A stretch of DNA of 64,000 nucleotides from Pseudomonas sp. PD9R (lineage in GTDB: Bacteria; Pseudomonadota; Gammaproteobacteria; Pseudomonadales; Pseudomonadaceae): contig NZ_JAHTMR010000015.1 in assembly GCF_019200975.1 (NCBI RefSeq), positions 70,931 to 134,930 on the forward strand, written 5' to 3'. Positions 15,962-25,769 of the stretch are shown here, one piece after another. The notes beneath the pieces were generated by a model. That model was not told the origin of the DNA and searched no databases. It was given only the letters and a program-made list of their open reading frames with translations. Within the stretch, counting starts at the first letter, position 1. Each line of letters starts with the position of its first letter. The position numbers were made by a program, and so were the translations under genes.

Positions 15962-16744
15962 ATGACCAGTAAACACATCGATCTGCTGGATTTCAGCGAG
16001 TTGCCATCGACGGTGTATTTCCGCTATGCCGATTTCGATACTCACGAATATGCCGCGCCGCACCGCCATCCCTGGGGCACGCTGGAATACGCCGCCCATG
16101 GCGTGTTGCATATGGATATTGGGGGCAGCCGTTTCATGTCGCCCCCGCAATATGCAGTGTGGGTGCCGCCCGAGATCGAGCACAGTTTCTACAGTCATCA
16201 GCCGATCAACTACCGCGCCGTATGCCTGGCACCCACGGTATGTGCCGATCTACCGCAGCAGGCCTGCACGTTGGCCATCAGCGACATCCTCAAGGCCATT
16301 CTCAAGGACTTTGCCGCCCGGGACGTGAAGATTCCCGAGCAGGCTGCTGACAGACGTTTGGCACACGTTTTGGTCGACCAGTTGCAGAAGGCGCCGGTGC
16401 ATGAGTGTTACTTGCCCTACGCCAGCACGCCGGGGCTGCAGGGCATACTCGAAGCACTGCAAGCCGAGCCAGGGGACAACCGGCCATTGGCGGATTGGGC
16501 TGCGCGCATTCATGTCAGCGAGCGCACCCTGGCGCGGCAGTTTGTCCGCGAGTTGGGCATGAATTTTGGCGAGTGGCGCCAGCGTCTACGATTTCTGGCT
16601 GCGATCGAAGCGCTGGACAGCAATCGCAGCATTCAGGACGTTGCCTTTGACATGGGCTACAGCACGGCCTCGGCATTTATCGCGATGTTCCAGCGTCAGG
16701 CAGGTTGTTCGCCCGACTACTATCGGCGCAATAAGATGTTTTAA
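15962..16744 (+). CDS. AraC-family regulator (NimR-like)
   Basis: A 260-residue regulator with an N-terminal cupin sensor (HRHPWGTLEYAAHGVLHMDIGG, about 36-58) and a C-terminal AraC DNA-binding domain (LADWAARIHVSERTLARQF and VAFDMGYSTASAFIAMFQRQAG). It belongs to the YdiP/NimR type that controls a divergent exporter. The ATG at 15962 drops an upstream extension that runs through the palindromic operator. Confidence 0.88.
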   Translation: MTSKHIDLLDFSELPSTVYFRYADFDTHEYAAPHRHPWGTLEYAAHGVLHMDIGGSRFMSPPQYAVWVPPEIEHSFYSHQPINYRAVCLAPTVCADLPQQACTLAISDILKAILKDFAARDVKIPEQAADRRLAHVLVDQLQKAPVHECYLPYASTPGLQGILEALQAEPGDNRPLADWAARIHVSERTLARQFVRELGMNFGEWRQRLRFLAAIEALDSNRSIQDVAFDMGYSTASAFIAMFQRQAGCSPDYYRRNKMF

Positions 16745-16848
16745 AATTTATTAAGATATTTCATACAGCATTATCCGAAACAAACCTCACGAAAGCAGGA
16801 TTAAGGCACTGTAGGCTTCGAGGCTCTTTATCTAAGTGGGTCATTGCT

Positions 16849-19800
16849 GTGAAAGGTTTACTGTTGAAGTCTGAAAGTGTTTCGGGTTCTCCCGGTATTG
16901 AACATGAAGAAAGTATTCATTCCAGTTTTATCAAAGACGCCATTCCCGACTGGTTTATCAATTCATCTCTTCAGCGAATGGGTGATCTGCGTAATACCCC
17001 TAAAGTTATTCAGGGTTGGAGCAAAACGGCGTCACATACCGAGCATTTGGCCGCCAAAGGTGCCATGCAGGCCAGTTGGCAGGCGCAGAACCATGTCGAT
17101 CGAATGTTTGCAAAGCTGCAAGATGCCGAGTCGTTCGCCCAGCCACTACTGACGCAGGCGCTCAACGAACAATACGGTGTCGTAGTCGATGTTCATGAAA
17201 TCTTTTTGCGTTTGTATTCTCCGGCTAAAACATCACCTTGGACGTTCAATGTAACGGGCGGTGTCGGAAGCCGAACTGTCTCCTTGCTTAATGCGGCGCT
17301 GCAAAATTTTGCCGACAGTGAAGTGTTTGCCGCTGACTCTGTATTTATGACCAGGCCCGATGAGATTGGGCGATTTGAAATAAAGAAACCGGGTATAACG
17401 ATCGAGCAGTTCCAAACGCTTTGCCGAACTCTGGATATCGGCTCCCAGTATAAAAAGTACTTGGAAAGATATCTGGTTCCCGCAGAAGTCATGGATCGGG
17501 CGGTGATGCAGAAACGCGTTGTGGTCAGTCAAAAAAGCGCGATGAAAGCCGCAGCACATTTGGCGTTGATGAAAAAAGACATCAGTCCTACAGCGTACCT
17601 GACGGTATTGAACATGGTCCTGGGCAAAAAGGGCCTGGTGTTGGATGGCGCTTCCGTACGCTTTTACCACTTGAACATGCTCGACACCCGCCTCACCGGG
17701 ATTGTGCTTATCGCTGCCGATCTTGACACACCCGGTGCCGATATCCGGCGCGTCATTGCCTATGTACCGCACGACCCTGAGCATCCGTTGAAAGAGTACC
17801 CTTCGACGGCCGACTTCGCGCTTGAGCTGACTCGCCGGCTACGAGGCAACGCTCAGGCGTCCCCATCATCCCGGCGAAGCTATCAGACGTTTTTCAGTCG
17901 ATTCGTGGGTCATGGTCAGCGTGGTCATTTCTTCGCCGCGCTCAACGCTCAATTGTGGGAACTCACCTATCACGGCGCGCAACCTGGCTCCAATACGCCC
18001 GCCTGGCGCGAAACACCGGTAGAGCGCCCTGATCTGCGGTTTGCCAGCGAGTCGTTTGAAAGCGATACCGCCAATCGCTATCACGGCGATCCGTGGATTT
18101 ATCTCTATGAACGGCAGGTAGACAAGATCCTTGCCGATGGCCGCGCGCTGGCCATCACCACCGCCGATGCGGACAGTACGGCACGCTGGGCCTGGGTCGA
18201 AAACCTGAAAAAAATGCTTTCAGACATCATGGACGTTGCCTTGCTCGTCATGACCCCATTTGTACCGGTACTTGGCGAAGTCATGATGGGATATATCGTC
18301 TATCAACTGGTGGACGGGGTCGTTGAAGGCGTCGTCGAGCTCGCCGAGGGCGAATACGTGGAGGCAGCGGAGCATCTGGTCGGCTTTGCTGAAAACCTGA
18401 TTCAGTTGGGCACCTTTGCCGCTGGAGCGACTATCGCCACTCAGGTGGTGAAACCCAGGTTGTCCTCATTGCTCGAAGGTGCCCGTAAAGTCACGCTGGA
18501 AAACGGCAACCAGCGGCTATGGGGGCAAAATCTGCAACCCTACGTACAACAGAACCTGCGTCTGGTGGCGGACTCCAAACCGGACATTGACGGTCTGCAT
18601 CAATACAAGGGCAGGCGGATTCTGCCGTTGGACGATGACCATTTCGAACTCAAGGTCGATTCGCGGACCGGCAAACACCGGGTTCAGCATCCGACCCGTC
18701 CCGAGGCCTATCAGCCGGTGGCGGAGAGTAACGGTACGGGCGCTTTTGTGATCGAGGGCGAGACGCCCCACACCTGGGACGCCGATAAGCTGATCAGGCG
18801 ACTCGGTCCATCGGTGGAGGGGGTGACGGACATGCTCGCGGATATCCGCACCGTCAGCCGCGCCGACCTTGGAGCACTTGTGCGCATGTACGCCAATAAC
18901 GAACGGGCGATCCCTTTGCTGAGCGATACGGTCACCCGGTTCAGCTACGACCGGGAAATCCGCACCTTCATCCGAAACATCGGCAGCGACCGTGCGCAGG
19001 ACTATCTGCAGGCCGATCCGCTCTGGCAGTTTCAACTGCTGGACGGTTTGTGGCCCGGGAAAGCGATTGAGCTCAAGGGGGCCGACGGGCAAGTGCTGTA
19101 CACCATCGGGTCCGGTGCAGAACCTGTGTCTGTCCCTGCCGACGGATTGGCAGGTACCGACCTGATCGACACCTTGCTGCTGTATCTCGATGATGCCCAG
19201 ACCCGGCAACTGCTAGGTGATGAACAACATGCGCCGCTGCGCAGTCGCAAGCAGAATGCCAAGCGTTTGAGGATTGAACTCGCGCAATTGGCAGAACAGC
19301 GCAAAACCTCATTGTTCGACAGGCGCTACCGCAACGTCGAGCGAGCCATCAGCGCTGAAGCGAGGGTCATCCAGGACGAGGTGCCCGGAGTGCCCGGTAT
19401 CGTCGCACAAGAACTGGTGGCGCTAGCGCGCCCGGAGGAGTTGCAAGCGCTCAAGCTGCGCAGGCTTCCCGCACGCCTGGAAGAATTGGCGCACTGGGCG
19501 CTCAGAGACGTACGGATCAGCCGGGCGTACGAGGGTTTTTACCTGGAGTCGGTCAACAATCCGGACTTTGACGCCCTGGCGTTGCATTCGCTGGAAAACC
19601 TGCCTGGCTGGAATGCGGAGGTCAGAATCGATCTGCGACACTACAGTTTCGACGGCCGGCAACTGGACAGCATCGGCCGTGAGGACGCCTCGATTCGACG
19701 TACGCTTGTGGAGAGTGCCAGAGGGTTTTTCCAGGCTTATGACGAGCTAGGCAATGCCCTGCATTCAGGCAGTGATTTGTTTACCTCGATCTTGCAGGCG

Positions 19801-21270
19801 TTACCCGATGCCGAGCGTGATGCGTTGCAGGTGCATATCGGCCAGGGCCCGGTCCTGAAAGCGGCATTGCGCGACCATGCCCTGAAGCCCTACAGGCTGT
19901 TAAGCATCCTTTCCGATTTGCCGGAGTTGAAAAGTGCAACATTCGATCCGCAGATCATGCGCCTGCGTGGGGGCGCTCCCGCCTCAACGGGGGAGGCTGC
20001 GCAGCTGCGAATCGTCGAGCAAAACTGCGTGGAGTTCGTCAACGGCGCTTTCCATCCGAGCGTCCCTGATTTTGAGCGATACAACTTCCTGCGCGGCCTG
20101 AAGCTGATGTACGAAAACTTGTCCCTCGATTGCTGGGACGCACTTTGGCAGGGCCTTTCCAAGGCGAACGGCGAGGGTGCCGATGCCAATCTGCGAACGG
20201 TGCAAAGCATTGAAGTATTGCCTGATCTGAAGAAGCTGATGCCGTCCGACCAGTACGATGCTTTGATTGATCGACTGTTCACCGAGGATGGTTTGGTGGC
20301 GCTTACGGAGTCCGAGCGCAATCTGGGCGCCTGCGCGCGCAATCTCGAGCAAACCGGGCGTCTGGATGAATATCAGACGCTGCAACATGCAGTGAGTGAA
20401 AGCATCACGCCGTCCAGCGAGCGATGGGTCGCGTTGGAGAGCTATGCAGATGCGCTTGTATCGGGCGTATCGACGGCAGCGCAGCCGACCGAAGTGACAC
20501 CCCAGGTCATGGTCAATTTGCGACAGGCACAATGCGCCATCTATCGAGCCAAGGAGCTGTTGCCTTTATCGGGCAACCAGTTGCCCAGCATCTGGGAAAA
20601 CGGCGGTTCGGCGATCGCGAAAATCAAGGGGCTGCGAGGGCTGGATCTGCAGGAGGGTGATTTCACCGCGCGGATGACAATCGCCGAACATGCGCGCAAA
20701 GCGATCGGAATCAAAGGCGGAAACTGTTCGGAAAACTCGAAGGTTACTTTCGCGCTTCTGGCCAGCCAACCAAGAACCTCCCGGGTTCACCTCGTCAAAG
20801 CCAGGGCTTTGGATCATCAATACGTGGTGATCGGCGATGATCTGACCAATCTCAAGCAGTTGGTCGTTGCCGATTCCTGGCCGGAGTTCCCTGCCGCACA
20901 TACGGCGGACAACGGCTATTTCGAGTTCGAACTGCCGCCCCTGGCAACCCTTGAGCCAGGCCCCGCAAGCGCGGACTTTATGTTTGTCAACGATGTGCCG
21001 GCGGGCCGGGCGGAGCTGCCGCAGGCTTCGCAGGACAACACCTTCAGGCAGATAAAAATGAACAAACTGTACAAGTCCGGGGCCTATGCCCAATTCACGT
21101 CCTTGAAGGCGTTGGGAACACAGTACAGTTTGCCTGGGGAAGTCGGGGTGTCGTTCGAGCGATTGCCCGTTTCGGTGATCGAAAAACGGATGTCCGCCTG
21201 GGAAGGCTACTGCCAGGCATTCAAAAGCCTGCTGGACGAAGAGTCCGCTATTGCATCACGGGCACAATGA
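16849..21270 (+). CDS. DUF6543 toxin-like protein with C-terminal Cys-His-Asp domain
   Basis: A 1473-residue protein starting at GTG 16849; the start has only a weak ribosome site. The beginning HSSFIKDAIPDWFINSSLQR (25-44) is the hallmark of the large Pseudomonas DUF6543 (dermonecrotic-toxin-like) proteins. A hydrophobic stretch lies at about 456-540 (MDVALLVMTPFVPVLGEVMM and after). Near the C-terminus, GGNCSE (Cys1293), DHQYVVIG (Asp1322, His1323) and VVADSW (Asp1342) have the order and spacing of the catalytic triad in papain-like or Pasteurella-toxin-like deamidases and proteases. No LRR or NEL ligase domain is evident. No signal peptide, and no secretion genes nearby. Family membership is well supported; the enzymatic role is inferred. 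Confidence 0.75.
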   Translation: MKGLLLKSESVSGSPGIEHEESIHSSFIKDAIPDWFINSSLQRMGDLRNTPKVIQGWSKTASHTEHLAAKGAMQASWQAQNHVDRMFAKLQDAESFAQPLLTQALNEQYGVVVDVHEIFLRLYSPAKTSPWTFNVTGGVGSRTVSLLNAALQNFADSEVFAADSVFMTRPDEIGRFEIKKPGITIEQFQTLCRTLDIGSQYKKYLERYLVPAEVMDRAVMQKRVVVSQKSAMKAAAHLALMKKDISPTAYLTVLNMVLGKKGLVLDGASVRFYHLNMLDTRLTGIVLIAADLDTPGADIRRVIAYVPHDPEHPLKEYPSTADFALELTRRLRGNAQASPSSRRSYQTFFSRFVGHGQRGHFFAALNAQLWELTYHGAQPGSNTPAWRETPVERPDLRFASESFESDTANRYHGDPWIYLYERQVDKILADGRALAITTADADSTARWAWVENLKKMLSDIMDVALLVMTPFVPVLGEVMMGYIVYQLVDGVVEGVVELAEGEYVEAAEHLVGFAENLIQLGTFAAGATIATQVVKPRLSSLLEGARKVTLENGNQRLWGQNLQPYVQQNLRLVADSKPDIDGLHQYKGRRILPLDDDHFELKVDSRTGKHRVQHPTRPEAYQPVAESNGTGAFVIEGETPHTWDADKLIRRLGPSVEGVTDMLADIRTVSRADLGALVRMYANNERAIPLLSDTVTRFSYDREIRTFIRNIGSDRAQDYLQADPLWQFQLLDGLWPGKAIELKGADGQVLYTIGSGAEPVSVPADGLAGTDLIDTLLLYLDDAQTRQLLGDEQHAPLRSRKQNAKRLRIELAQLAEQRKTSLFDRRYRNVERAISAEARVIQDEVPGVPGIVAQELVALARPEELQALKLRRLPARLEELAHWALRDVRISRAYEGFYLESVNNPDFDALALHSLENLPGWNAEVRIDLRHYSFDGRQLDSIGREDASIRRTLVESARGFFQAYDELGNALHSGSDLFTSILQALPDAERDALQVHIGQGPVLKAALRDHALKPYRLLSILSDLPELKSATFDPQIMRLRGGAPASTGEAAQLRIVEQNCVEFVNGAFHPSVPDFERYNFLRGLKLMYENLSLDCWDALWQGLSKANGEGADANLRTVQSIEVLPDLKKLMPSDQYDALIDRLFTEDGLVALTESERNLGACARNLEQTGRLDEYQTLQHAVSESITPSSERWVALESYADALVSGVSTAAQPTEVTPQVMVNLRQAQCAIYRAKELLPLSGNQLPSIWENGGSAIAKIKGLRGLDLQEGDFTARMTIAEHARKAIGIKGGNCSENSKVTFALLASQPRTSRVHLVKARALDHQYVVIGDDLTNLKQLVVADSWPEFPAAHTADNGYFEFELPPLATLEPGPASADFMFVNDVPAGRAELPQASQDNTFRQIKMNKLYKSGAYAQFTSLKALGTQYSLPGEVGVSFERLPVSVIEKRMSAWEGYCQAFKSLLDEESAIASRAQ

Positions 21271-21360
21271 TCGTTTATGGCTGGAGGAAGGTGTAACAAG
21301 GCTTGACTACACTCCTCGGGGAGGCCGCATCTCTCGGTGCGGCAACAAGGAGAAAACTCC

Positions 21361-21669
21361 ATGAAGATGTTGCGTGTCCCTTTGTTGATGATCGGGTTGC
21401 TGCTCTGTTCCCAAAGCTTCGCCGCCACTGACCAGCAGAACAAGATGACCACCTGCAACGCCGATGCCACCGCGAAAAGCCTCAAGGGCGATGAGCGCAA
21501 GACATTCATGAGTACCTGCCTGAAGGCGGCCCCGGCAGCGAACGACGCCGGTAAAGCCTTGACCCCGCAGCAAGAGAAAATGAAAACCTGCAACGCCGAT
21601 GCCGCTACCAAAGCCTTGAAGGGCGATGCACGCAAGGCGTTCATGAGTGATTGCCTGAAGAAAAAATAA
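21361..21669 (+). CDS. psiF: PsiF-repeat protein
   Basis: A 102-residue exported protein: signal peptide (MKMLRVPLLMIGLLLCSQSFA), then two PsiF repeats, each with CNADA(T/A)xKxLKGDxRKxFMSxCLK. Each repeat carries two Cys. E. coli psiF is phosphate-starvation induced; the function is unknown. AAGGAG precedes the ATG. Followed at once by a REP pair that may end the transcript. Confidence 0.9.
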   Translation: MKMLRVPLLMIGLLLCSQSFAATDQQNKMTTCNADATAKSLKGDERKTFMSTCLKAAPAANDAGKALTPQQEKMKTCNADAATKALKGDARKAFMSDCLKKK

Positions 21670-21673
21670 AGAT

Positions 21674-21749
21674 CAAAAGATCGCAGCCTGCGGCAGCTCC
21701 TACATGCGGTTGCGGTCCCTGTAGGCGCTGCCGCAGGCTGCGATTTTTT
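21674..21749. repeat. REP pair (GATCGCAGCCTGCGGCAGC class)
   Basis: Inverted arms with AAAAGATCGCAGCC at the left and GGCTGCGATTTTTT at the right, five bases after psiF. The final T6 run makes it a plausible terminator for psiF. Confidence 0.8.
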
Positions 21750-21840
21750 GGGCGCGACACCGTTTGTGGGCATCTGCTCGCTTCGCCACCGGATCGCTGG
21801 CAGACTGCCCATCCTTTTACGCCGTTCGTTTTGAGGCTGT

Positions 21841-22854
21841 ATGTCAACGTTTTCTCAGCGTCATGTTTTGCTGGTCATCAGCTGGGTCATCATTTTTGGT
21901 GGACTGCTGCTGGTGATTCCGCTGCGGTTGCTGCCCAGCCTGCTGGCCGGGCTGCTGGTGTTCGAGCTGGTCAACATGCTCACCCCACAATTGCAGCGGC
22001 TGATCGAAGGTCGGCGGGCGCGCTGGCTGGCGGTGGCGTTGCTGGGGACTTTAGTCGTCAGTGTGTTGACGTTGATCTTCGCCGGCGCCATCAGCTTTCT
22101 GCTGCACGAAGCGGAAAACCCCGGAGCGTCCCTCGACAAATTCATGCACGTGGTCGATCGCGCGCGCGGGCAACTGCCGCCGTTCATCGACGCCTACCTG
22201 CCGGCCAGCGCCGCCGAGTTCCGCGTGGCGATTGGCGAGTGGATGAGCAAACACCTCAGCGACCTGCAACTGGTCGGCAAGGACGCGGCGCACATGTTCG
22301 TGACGCTGCTGATCGGCATGGTGCTGGGCGCGATCATTGCCTTGCAGCGCGTGCCGGACCTGACCAAGCGCAAGCCGCTGGCCGCCGCACTGTTTGATCG
22401 CCTGCACCTGCTGGTCCAGGCGTTTCGCAATATCGTGTTCGCGCAGATCAAGATTTCCCTGCTCAACACCTTCTTCACCGGGATTTTCCTGGCGGTGCTT
22501 CTGCCGATGTTCGGCATCAAGCTGCCACTGACCAAAACCCTGATCGTACTGACCTTCCTGCTCGGCCTGCTGCCGGTGATCGGCAACCTGATGTCGAACA
22601 CCTTGATCACCATCGTCGGCCTGTCGCTGTCGATCTGGGTGGCCGTGGCGGCGCTGGGTTACCTGATTTTTATCCACAAGCTCGAATACTTCCTCAACGC
22701 GCGCATCGTCGGCGGGCAGATCAGTGCCAAGTCGTGGGAGTTGCTGCTGGCGATGCTGGTGTTCGAGGCCGCGTTCGGCCTGCCTGGGGTAGTGGCGGGG
22801 CCGATTTATTACGCGTACCTGAAAAGCGAGTTGAAGCAGGTGGGGATGGTTTGA
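21841..22854 (+). CDS. AI-2E family transporter
   Basis: A 337-residue inner-membrane protein with about seven or eight transmembrane helices and the family C-terminal core (LLPVIGNLMSNTLI...GLPGVVAGPIYYAYLKSEL). The family name comes from a claimed autoinducer-2 exporter; members are diverse and several act as Na+/H+ antiporters or have unknown substrates. No partner genes point to its role. Confidence 0.85.
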   Translation: MSTFSQRHVLLVISWVIIFGGLLLVIPLRLLPSLLAGLLVFELVNMLTPQLQRLIEGRRARWLAVALLGTLVVSVLTLIFAGAISFLLHEAENPGASLDKFMHVVDRARGQLPPFIDAYLPASAAEFRVAIGEWMSKHLSDLQLVGKDAAHMFVTLLIGMVLGAIIALQRVPDLTKRKPLAAALFDRLHLLVQAFRNIVFAQIKISLLNTFFTGIFLAVLLPMFGIKLPLTKTLIVLTFLLGLLPVIGNLMSNTLITIVGLSLSIWVAVAALGYLIFIHKLEYFLNARIVGGQISAKSWELLLAMLVFEAAFGLPGVVAGPIYYAYLKSELKQVGMV

Positions 22855-22871
22855 TTTGCTTTTGATCTAAT

Positions 22872-22901
22872 TGTGGCGAGGGAGCAAGCTCCCTCGCCAC
22901 A
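22872..22901. repeat. Perfect 30-bp palindrome
   Basis: TGTGGCGAGGGAGCA is followed directly by its inverse complement. It is a different small-repeat class from the other REPs here and separates two convergent genes; it could act as a terminator. Confidence 0.8.
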
Positions 22902-22911
22902 GGGTATTAGA

Positions 22912-24186
22912 TCAGCCCATCGAACCGTAGCGCTTGGCCGCCTCAATCGCCAAACCACTGCCGATACTGCCGAAGATGTTCCCTTCCACATGCCGCGCAT
23001 TCGGCAGCATCGCCGAAACACTATTGCGCAGTGCCGGAATCCCGCTCGAACCACCGGTGAAGAACACCGTATCCACCTGATCGACCCGCACATCGGCGTC
23101 TGCCAGCAACTGGGTGACGCTGTTGCGCACGCGCTCCAGCAAATTGTCGATGGCCGATTCGAACAGTGCCCGGCTCAGCTCCACGCTCAAGCCCGGTTCG
23201 ATGCGGTCCAGCGGCACGTGGCGGCTGTCGGCGTGGGTCAGCTGGATCTTGGTTTCTTCCACTTCCATGGCCAACCAATGCCCGGCACGCTGTTCGATCA
23301 ACTTGAACAGGCGATCGATGCCGCCAGTGTCTTCAATGTCGTAACGCATGCTGCCCAGGGCCAGGGTCGACTTCTGCGAGTACACCGAGTTGATGGTGTG
23401 CCAGGTCGCCAGGTTCATGTGGTGGCTGGTGGGCATGTAGGCGCCGCTCTTCATGCGGCTGCCGTAGCCGAACAGCGGCATCAGGCCTTGCAGGCTCAGT
23501 TGCTTGTCGAAGTCGGTCCCGCCGATGTGCACGCCGCCGGTGGCGAGGATGTCGTCGTGGCGGTTGTCATGGTCGCGGCGCTCCGGTGACAGGCGCACCA
23601 GCGAGAAGTCCGACGTACCACCGCCGATGTCGACAATCAGCACCAGCTCTTCTTTCTCGATGGTCGACTCATAGTCGAAGGCTGCGGCAATCGGTTCGTA
23701 CTGGAACGACACGTCTTTGAAACCGATGGCGCGGGCCACGTCCACCAGAGTGTTTTCCGCTTCCTGGTCGGCCATTTCGTCGTCATCGACGAAGAACACC
23801 GGACGACCCAGCACCACTTCTTCGAATTCCCGACCGGCGGCGGCTTCGGCACGCTTCTTCAGCTGACCAATGAACAGACCGAGCAGGTCCTTGAACGGCA
23901 TCGCCGTGCCGAGGACGCTGGTGTCGTGCTTGATCAGCTTGGAGCCCAGCAGGCTCTTGAGCGAGCGCATCAGGCGACCTTCGTAGCCTTCCAGGTACTC
24001 GTGCAGCGCCAGCCGGCCGTACACCGGGCGGCGTTCTTCCATGTTGAAGAACACCACCGAAGGCAGGGTGATCTTGTCGTCCTCCAGCGCGATCAGCGTT
24101 TCCATGCCGGGGCGCAGCCAGCCGACGGTGGAGTTGGACGTGCCGAAGTCGATGCCGCAGGCACGGGCTGGAGATGCGTTTTTCAT
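22912..24186 (-). CDS. yegD: Hsp70-family protein, YegD-like
   Basis: A 424-residue actin-like ATPase. The phosphate-1 motif GIDFGTSNSTVG (11-22), phosphate-2 VDIGGGTSDFS and adenosine motif FFTGGSSGIPALR are all present. It has the Hsp70 nucleotide-binding domain with an insert but lacks the usual peptide-binding domain, as in YegD. Probably a specialised chaperone; clients are unknown. Divergent from cbpA-cbpM, forming a small chaperone island. Confidence 0.88.
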   Translation of the reverse strand: MKNASPARACGIDFGTSNSTVGWLRPGMETLIALEDDKITLPSVVFFNMEERRPVYGRLALHEYLEGYEGRLMRSLKSLLGSKLIKHDTSVLGTAMPFKDLLGLFIGQLKKRAEAAAGREFEEVVLGRPVFFVDDDEMADQEAENTLVDVARAIGFKDVSFQYEPIAAAFDYESTIEKEELVLIVDIGGGTSDFSLVRLSPERRDHDNRHDDILATGGVHIGGTDFDKQLSLQGLMPLFGYGSRMKSGAYMPTSHHMNLATWHTINSVYSQKSTLALGSMRYDIEDTGGIDRLFKLIEQRAGHWLAMEVEETKIQLTHADSRHVPLDRIEPGLSVELSRALFESAIDNLLERVRNSVTQLLADADVRVDQVDTVFFTGGSSGIPALRNSVSAMLPNARHVEGNIFGSIGSGLAIEAAKRYGSMG

Positions 24187-24281
24187 GTCTTTCGAGTTCC
24201 GGTTAAAAAACGGCCGCGCAGTGTATGCCAGTGCGCCGCAGAATCGAAGGCCGACTATCTGCTAATTCTGCCGATCAACGT

Positions 24282-24310
24282 CTTGAAAGACGCCGCATCA
24301 CCCCCAAACT
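24282..24310 (+). promoter_or_regulatory. Candidate sigma-32 promoter for cbpAM
   Basis: CTTGAA at 24282-24287, then 13 bases, then CCCCCAAACT loosely fits the heat-shock promoter pattern CTTGAA/CCCCATNT. The -10 part is imperfect. The leader to cbpA would be about 165 bases. Confidence 0.3.
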
Positions 24311-24481
24311 ACCCTGCATCAACCGGACAGCCGTGGGGCAAGCGCAAGAAGCCCCGCCTGCTGCCGATAAACTTCTGATGCGCTGCCCGGTCACAACCCT
24401 GAGATCGGACAAACCCCGTGCTGCAAAAAAGAGCATGCTGTGGCGGTGGCGCGACTTTGATAACGGATGGTGATTCCCGCG

Positions 24482-25426
24482 ATGGACTTCAAAGACTATT
24501 ACAAGATTCTCGGTGTGGAGCCGACAGCAGACGATAAGGCGATTAAAGCCGCCTATCGCAAGCTGGCGCGCAAATACCACCCCGACGTCAGCAAGGAAAA
24601 GGACGCCGAGGCCAAGTTCAAGGATGCCTCTGAAGCCTATGAAGCGCTGAAAAGCGCCGACAAGCGCGCCGAGTACGACGACTTGCGCCGCTATGGCCAG
24701 CATGGCCAACCGTTCCAGGGGCCACCGGGCTGGCAGAGCCGTGGCGGTTTCGGTGGTGGCGGTCAGGACACTGGCGACTTTTCGGACTTCTTCAGTTCGA
24801 TCTTCGGTAACCGTGGCCCTGGTTTTGGGGGTGCAGAGTCGCGTCGCAGCAGCGGGCGTCGAGGGCAAGACGTGGAAATGGAACTTGGCGTGTTTCTGGA
24901 AGAAACCCTGTCGAACGAATCGAAGAAGGTCACCTTCCAGGTGCCGCAGTACAACCCTGCCGGCCAGCACGTCAGCAACACCCCGAAAAGCCTGAACGTG
25001 AAAATCCCCGCCGGCGTGACCGACGGCGAGCGCATCCGCCTCAAAGGCCAGGGCGCACCGGGTGTCGGTGGCGGCGCCAATGGCGACCTGTACCTGACCA
25101 TCCGCTTTGCGCCGCACCCGAAATTCGATGTCGAAGGCGAAAACCTGATCATCACGTTGCCATTGGCACCGTGGGAGCTGGCGCTGGGTACCGAAGTGGC
25201 TGTGCCGACCCTGACCGGCAAGATCAACCTCAAAGTCCCGGCCGGCAGCCAGAATGGCCAGCGCATGCGCGCCAAGGGCCACGGCCTGCTGAACAAGGCC
25301 GGTGAGCGAGGTTACCTGTTCGTGCAGCTCAAGGCAGTCATGCCGAAAACCTCAAGCGAAGAGGTGAAAGCGTTGTGGCAGGAACTGGCGAAAAAAGCTG
25401 CCTTCGACCCAAGAGAAAACTTCTGA
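24482..25426 (+). CDS. cbpA: DnaJ-like co-chaperone CbpA
   Basis: A 314-residue type-II J protein. The J domain (1-70) carries the HPD tripeptide at 33-35, then a Gly/Phe-rich linker (about 80-120, GGFGGGGQDTGDF), then two C-terminal substrate-binding domains. There is no zinc-finger domain. It stimulates DnaK ATPase and also binds curved DNA. MDFKDYYKILG is the family start, so 24482 is preferred to an in-frame ATG five codons earlier; neither has a strong ribosome site. Confidence 0.93.
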   Translation: MDFKDYYKILGVEPTADDKAIKAAYRKLARKYHPDVSKEKDAEAKFKDASEAYEALKSADKRAEYDDLRRYGQHGQPFQGPPGWQSRGGFGGGGQDTGDFSDFFSSIFGNRGPGFGGAESRRSSGRRGQDVEMELGVFLEETLSNESKKVTFQVPQYNPAGQHVSNTPKSLNVKIPAGVTDGERIRLKGQGAPGVGGGANGDLYLTIRFAPHPKFDVEGENLIITLPLAPWELALGTEVAVPTLTGKINLKVPAGSQNGQRMRAKGHGLLNKAGERGYLFVQLKAVMPKTSSEEVKALWQELAKKAAFDPRENF

Positions 25427-25449
25427 TCCCAGACACGGAGTAGCCCAAC

Positions 25450-25755
25450 ATGAGCAACCCCCTGATCGTTCAACTGGACATGGCAGAATTCTGTGAGGCG
25501 ACCGACCTGTCGGACGTCTACGTGATCGAAATCGTCGAACACGGCATCCTCGAACCTCAGGGGAGTGCGCCCAAGGACTGGCGCTTCACCGATTACGAAC
25601 TGGCCCTGGCCAAACGTGCCGCCAAGCTGCGCCACGATCTGGAGCTGGAATGGGAAGGCGTCGCCCTGGCGCTGGACCTGCTCGAAGAAGTGCAGCAACT
25701 GAGGGCAGAGAATCGGATGCTCAAGCAACGCCTCGCACGCTTGGTAGTCGAGTAA
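25450..25755 (+). CDS. cbpM: Chaperone modulator CbpM
   Basis: A 101-residue MerR-like helical protein that binds the J domain of CbpA and blocks both its co-chaperone and DNA-binding activities. DYELALAKRAAKLRHDLELEWEGVALALDLLEEVQQLR is the typical central helix set. It lies 23 bp after cbpA and is co-transcribed. Confidence 0.93.
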   Translation: MSNPLIVQLDMAEFCEATDLSDVYVIEIVEHGILEPQGSAPKDWRFTDYELALAKRAAKLRHDLELEWEGVALALDLLEEVQQLRAENRMLKQRLARLVVE

Positions 25756-25769
25756 TCCCCTACAGGAGG

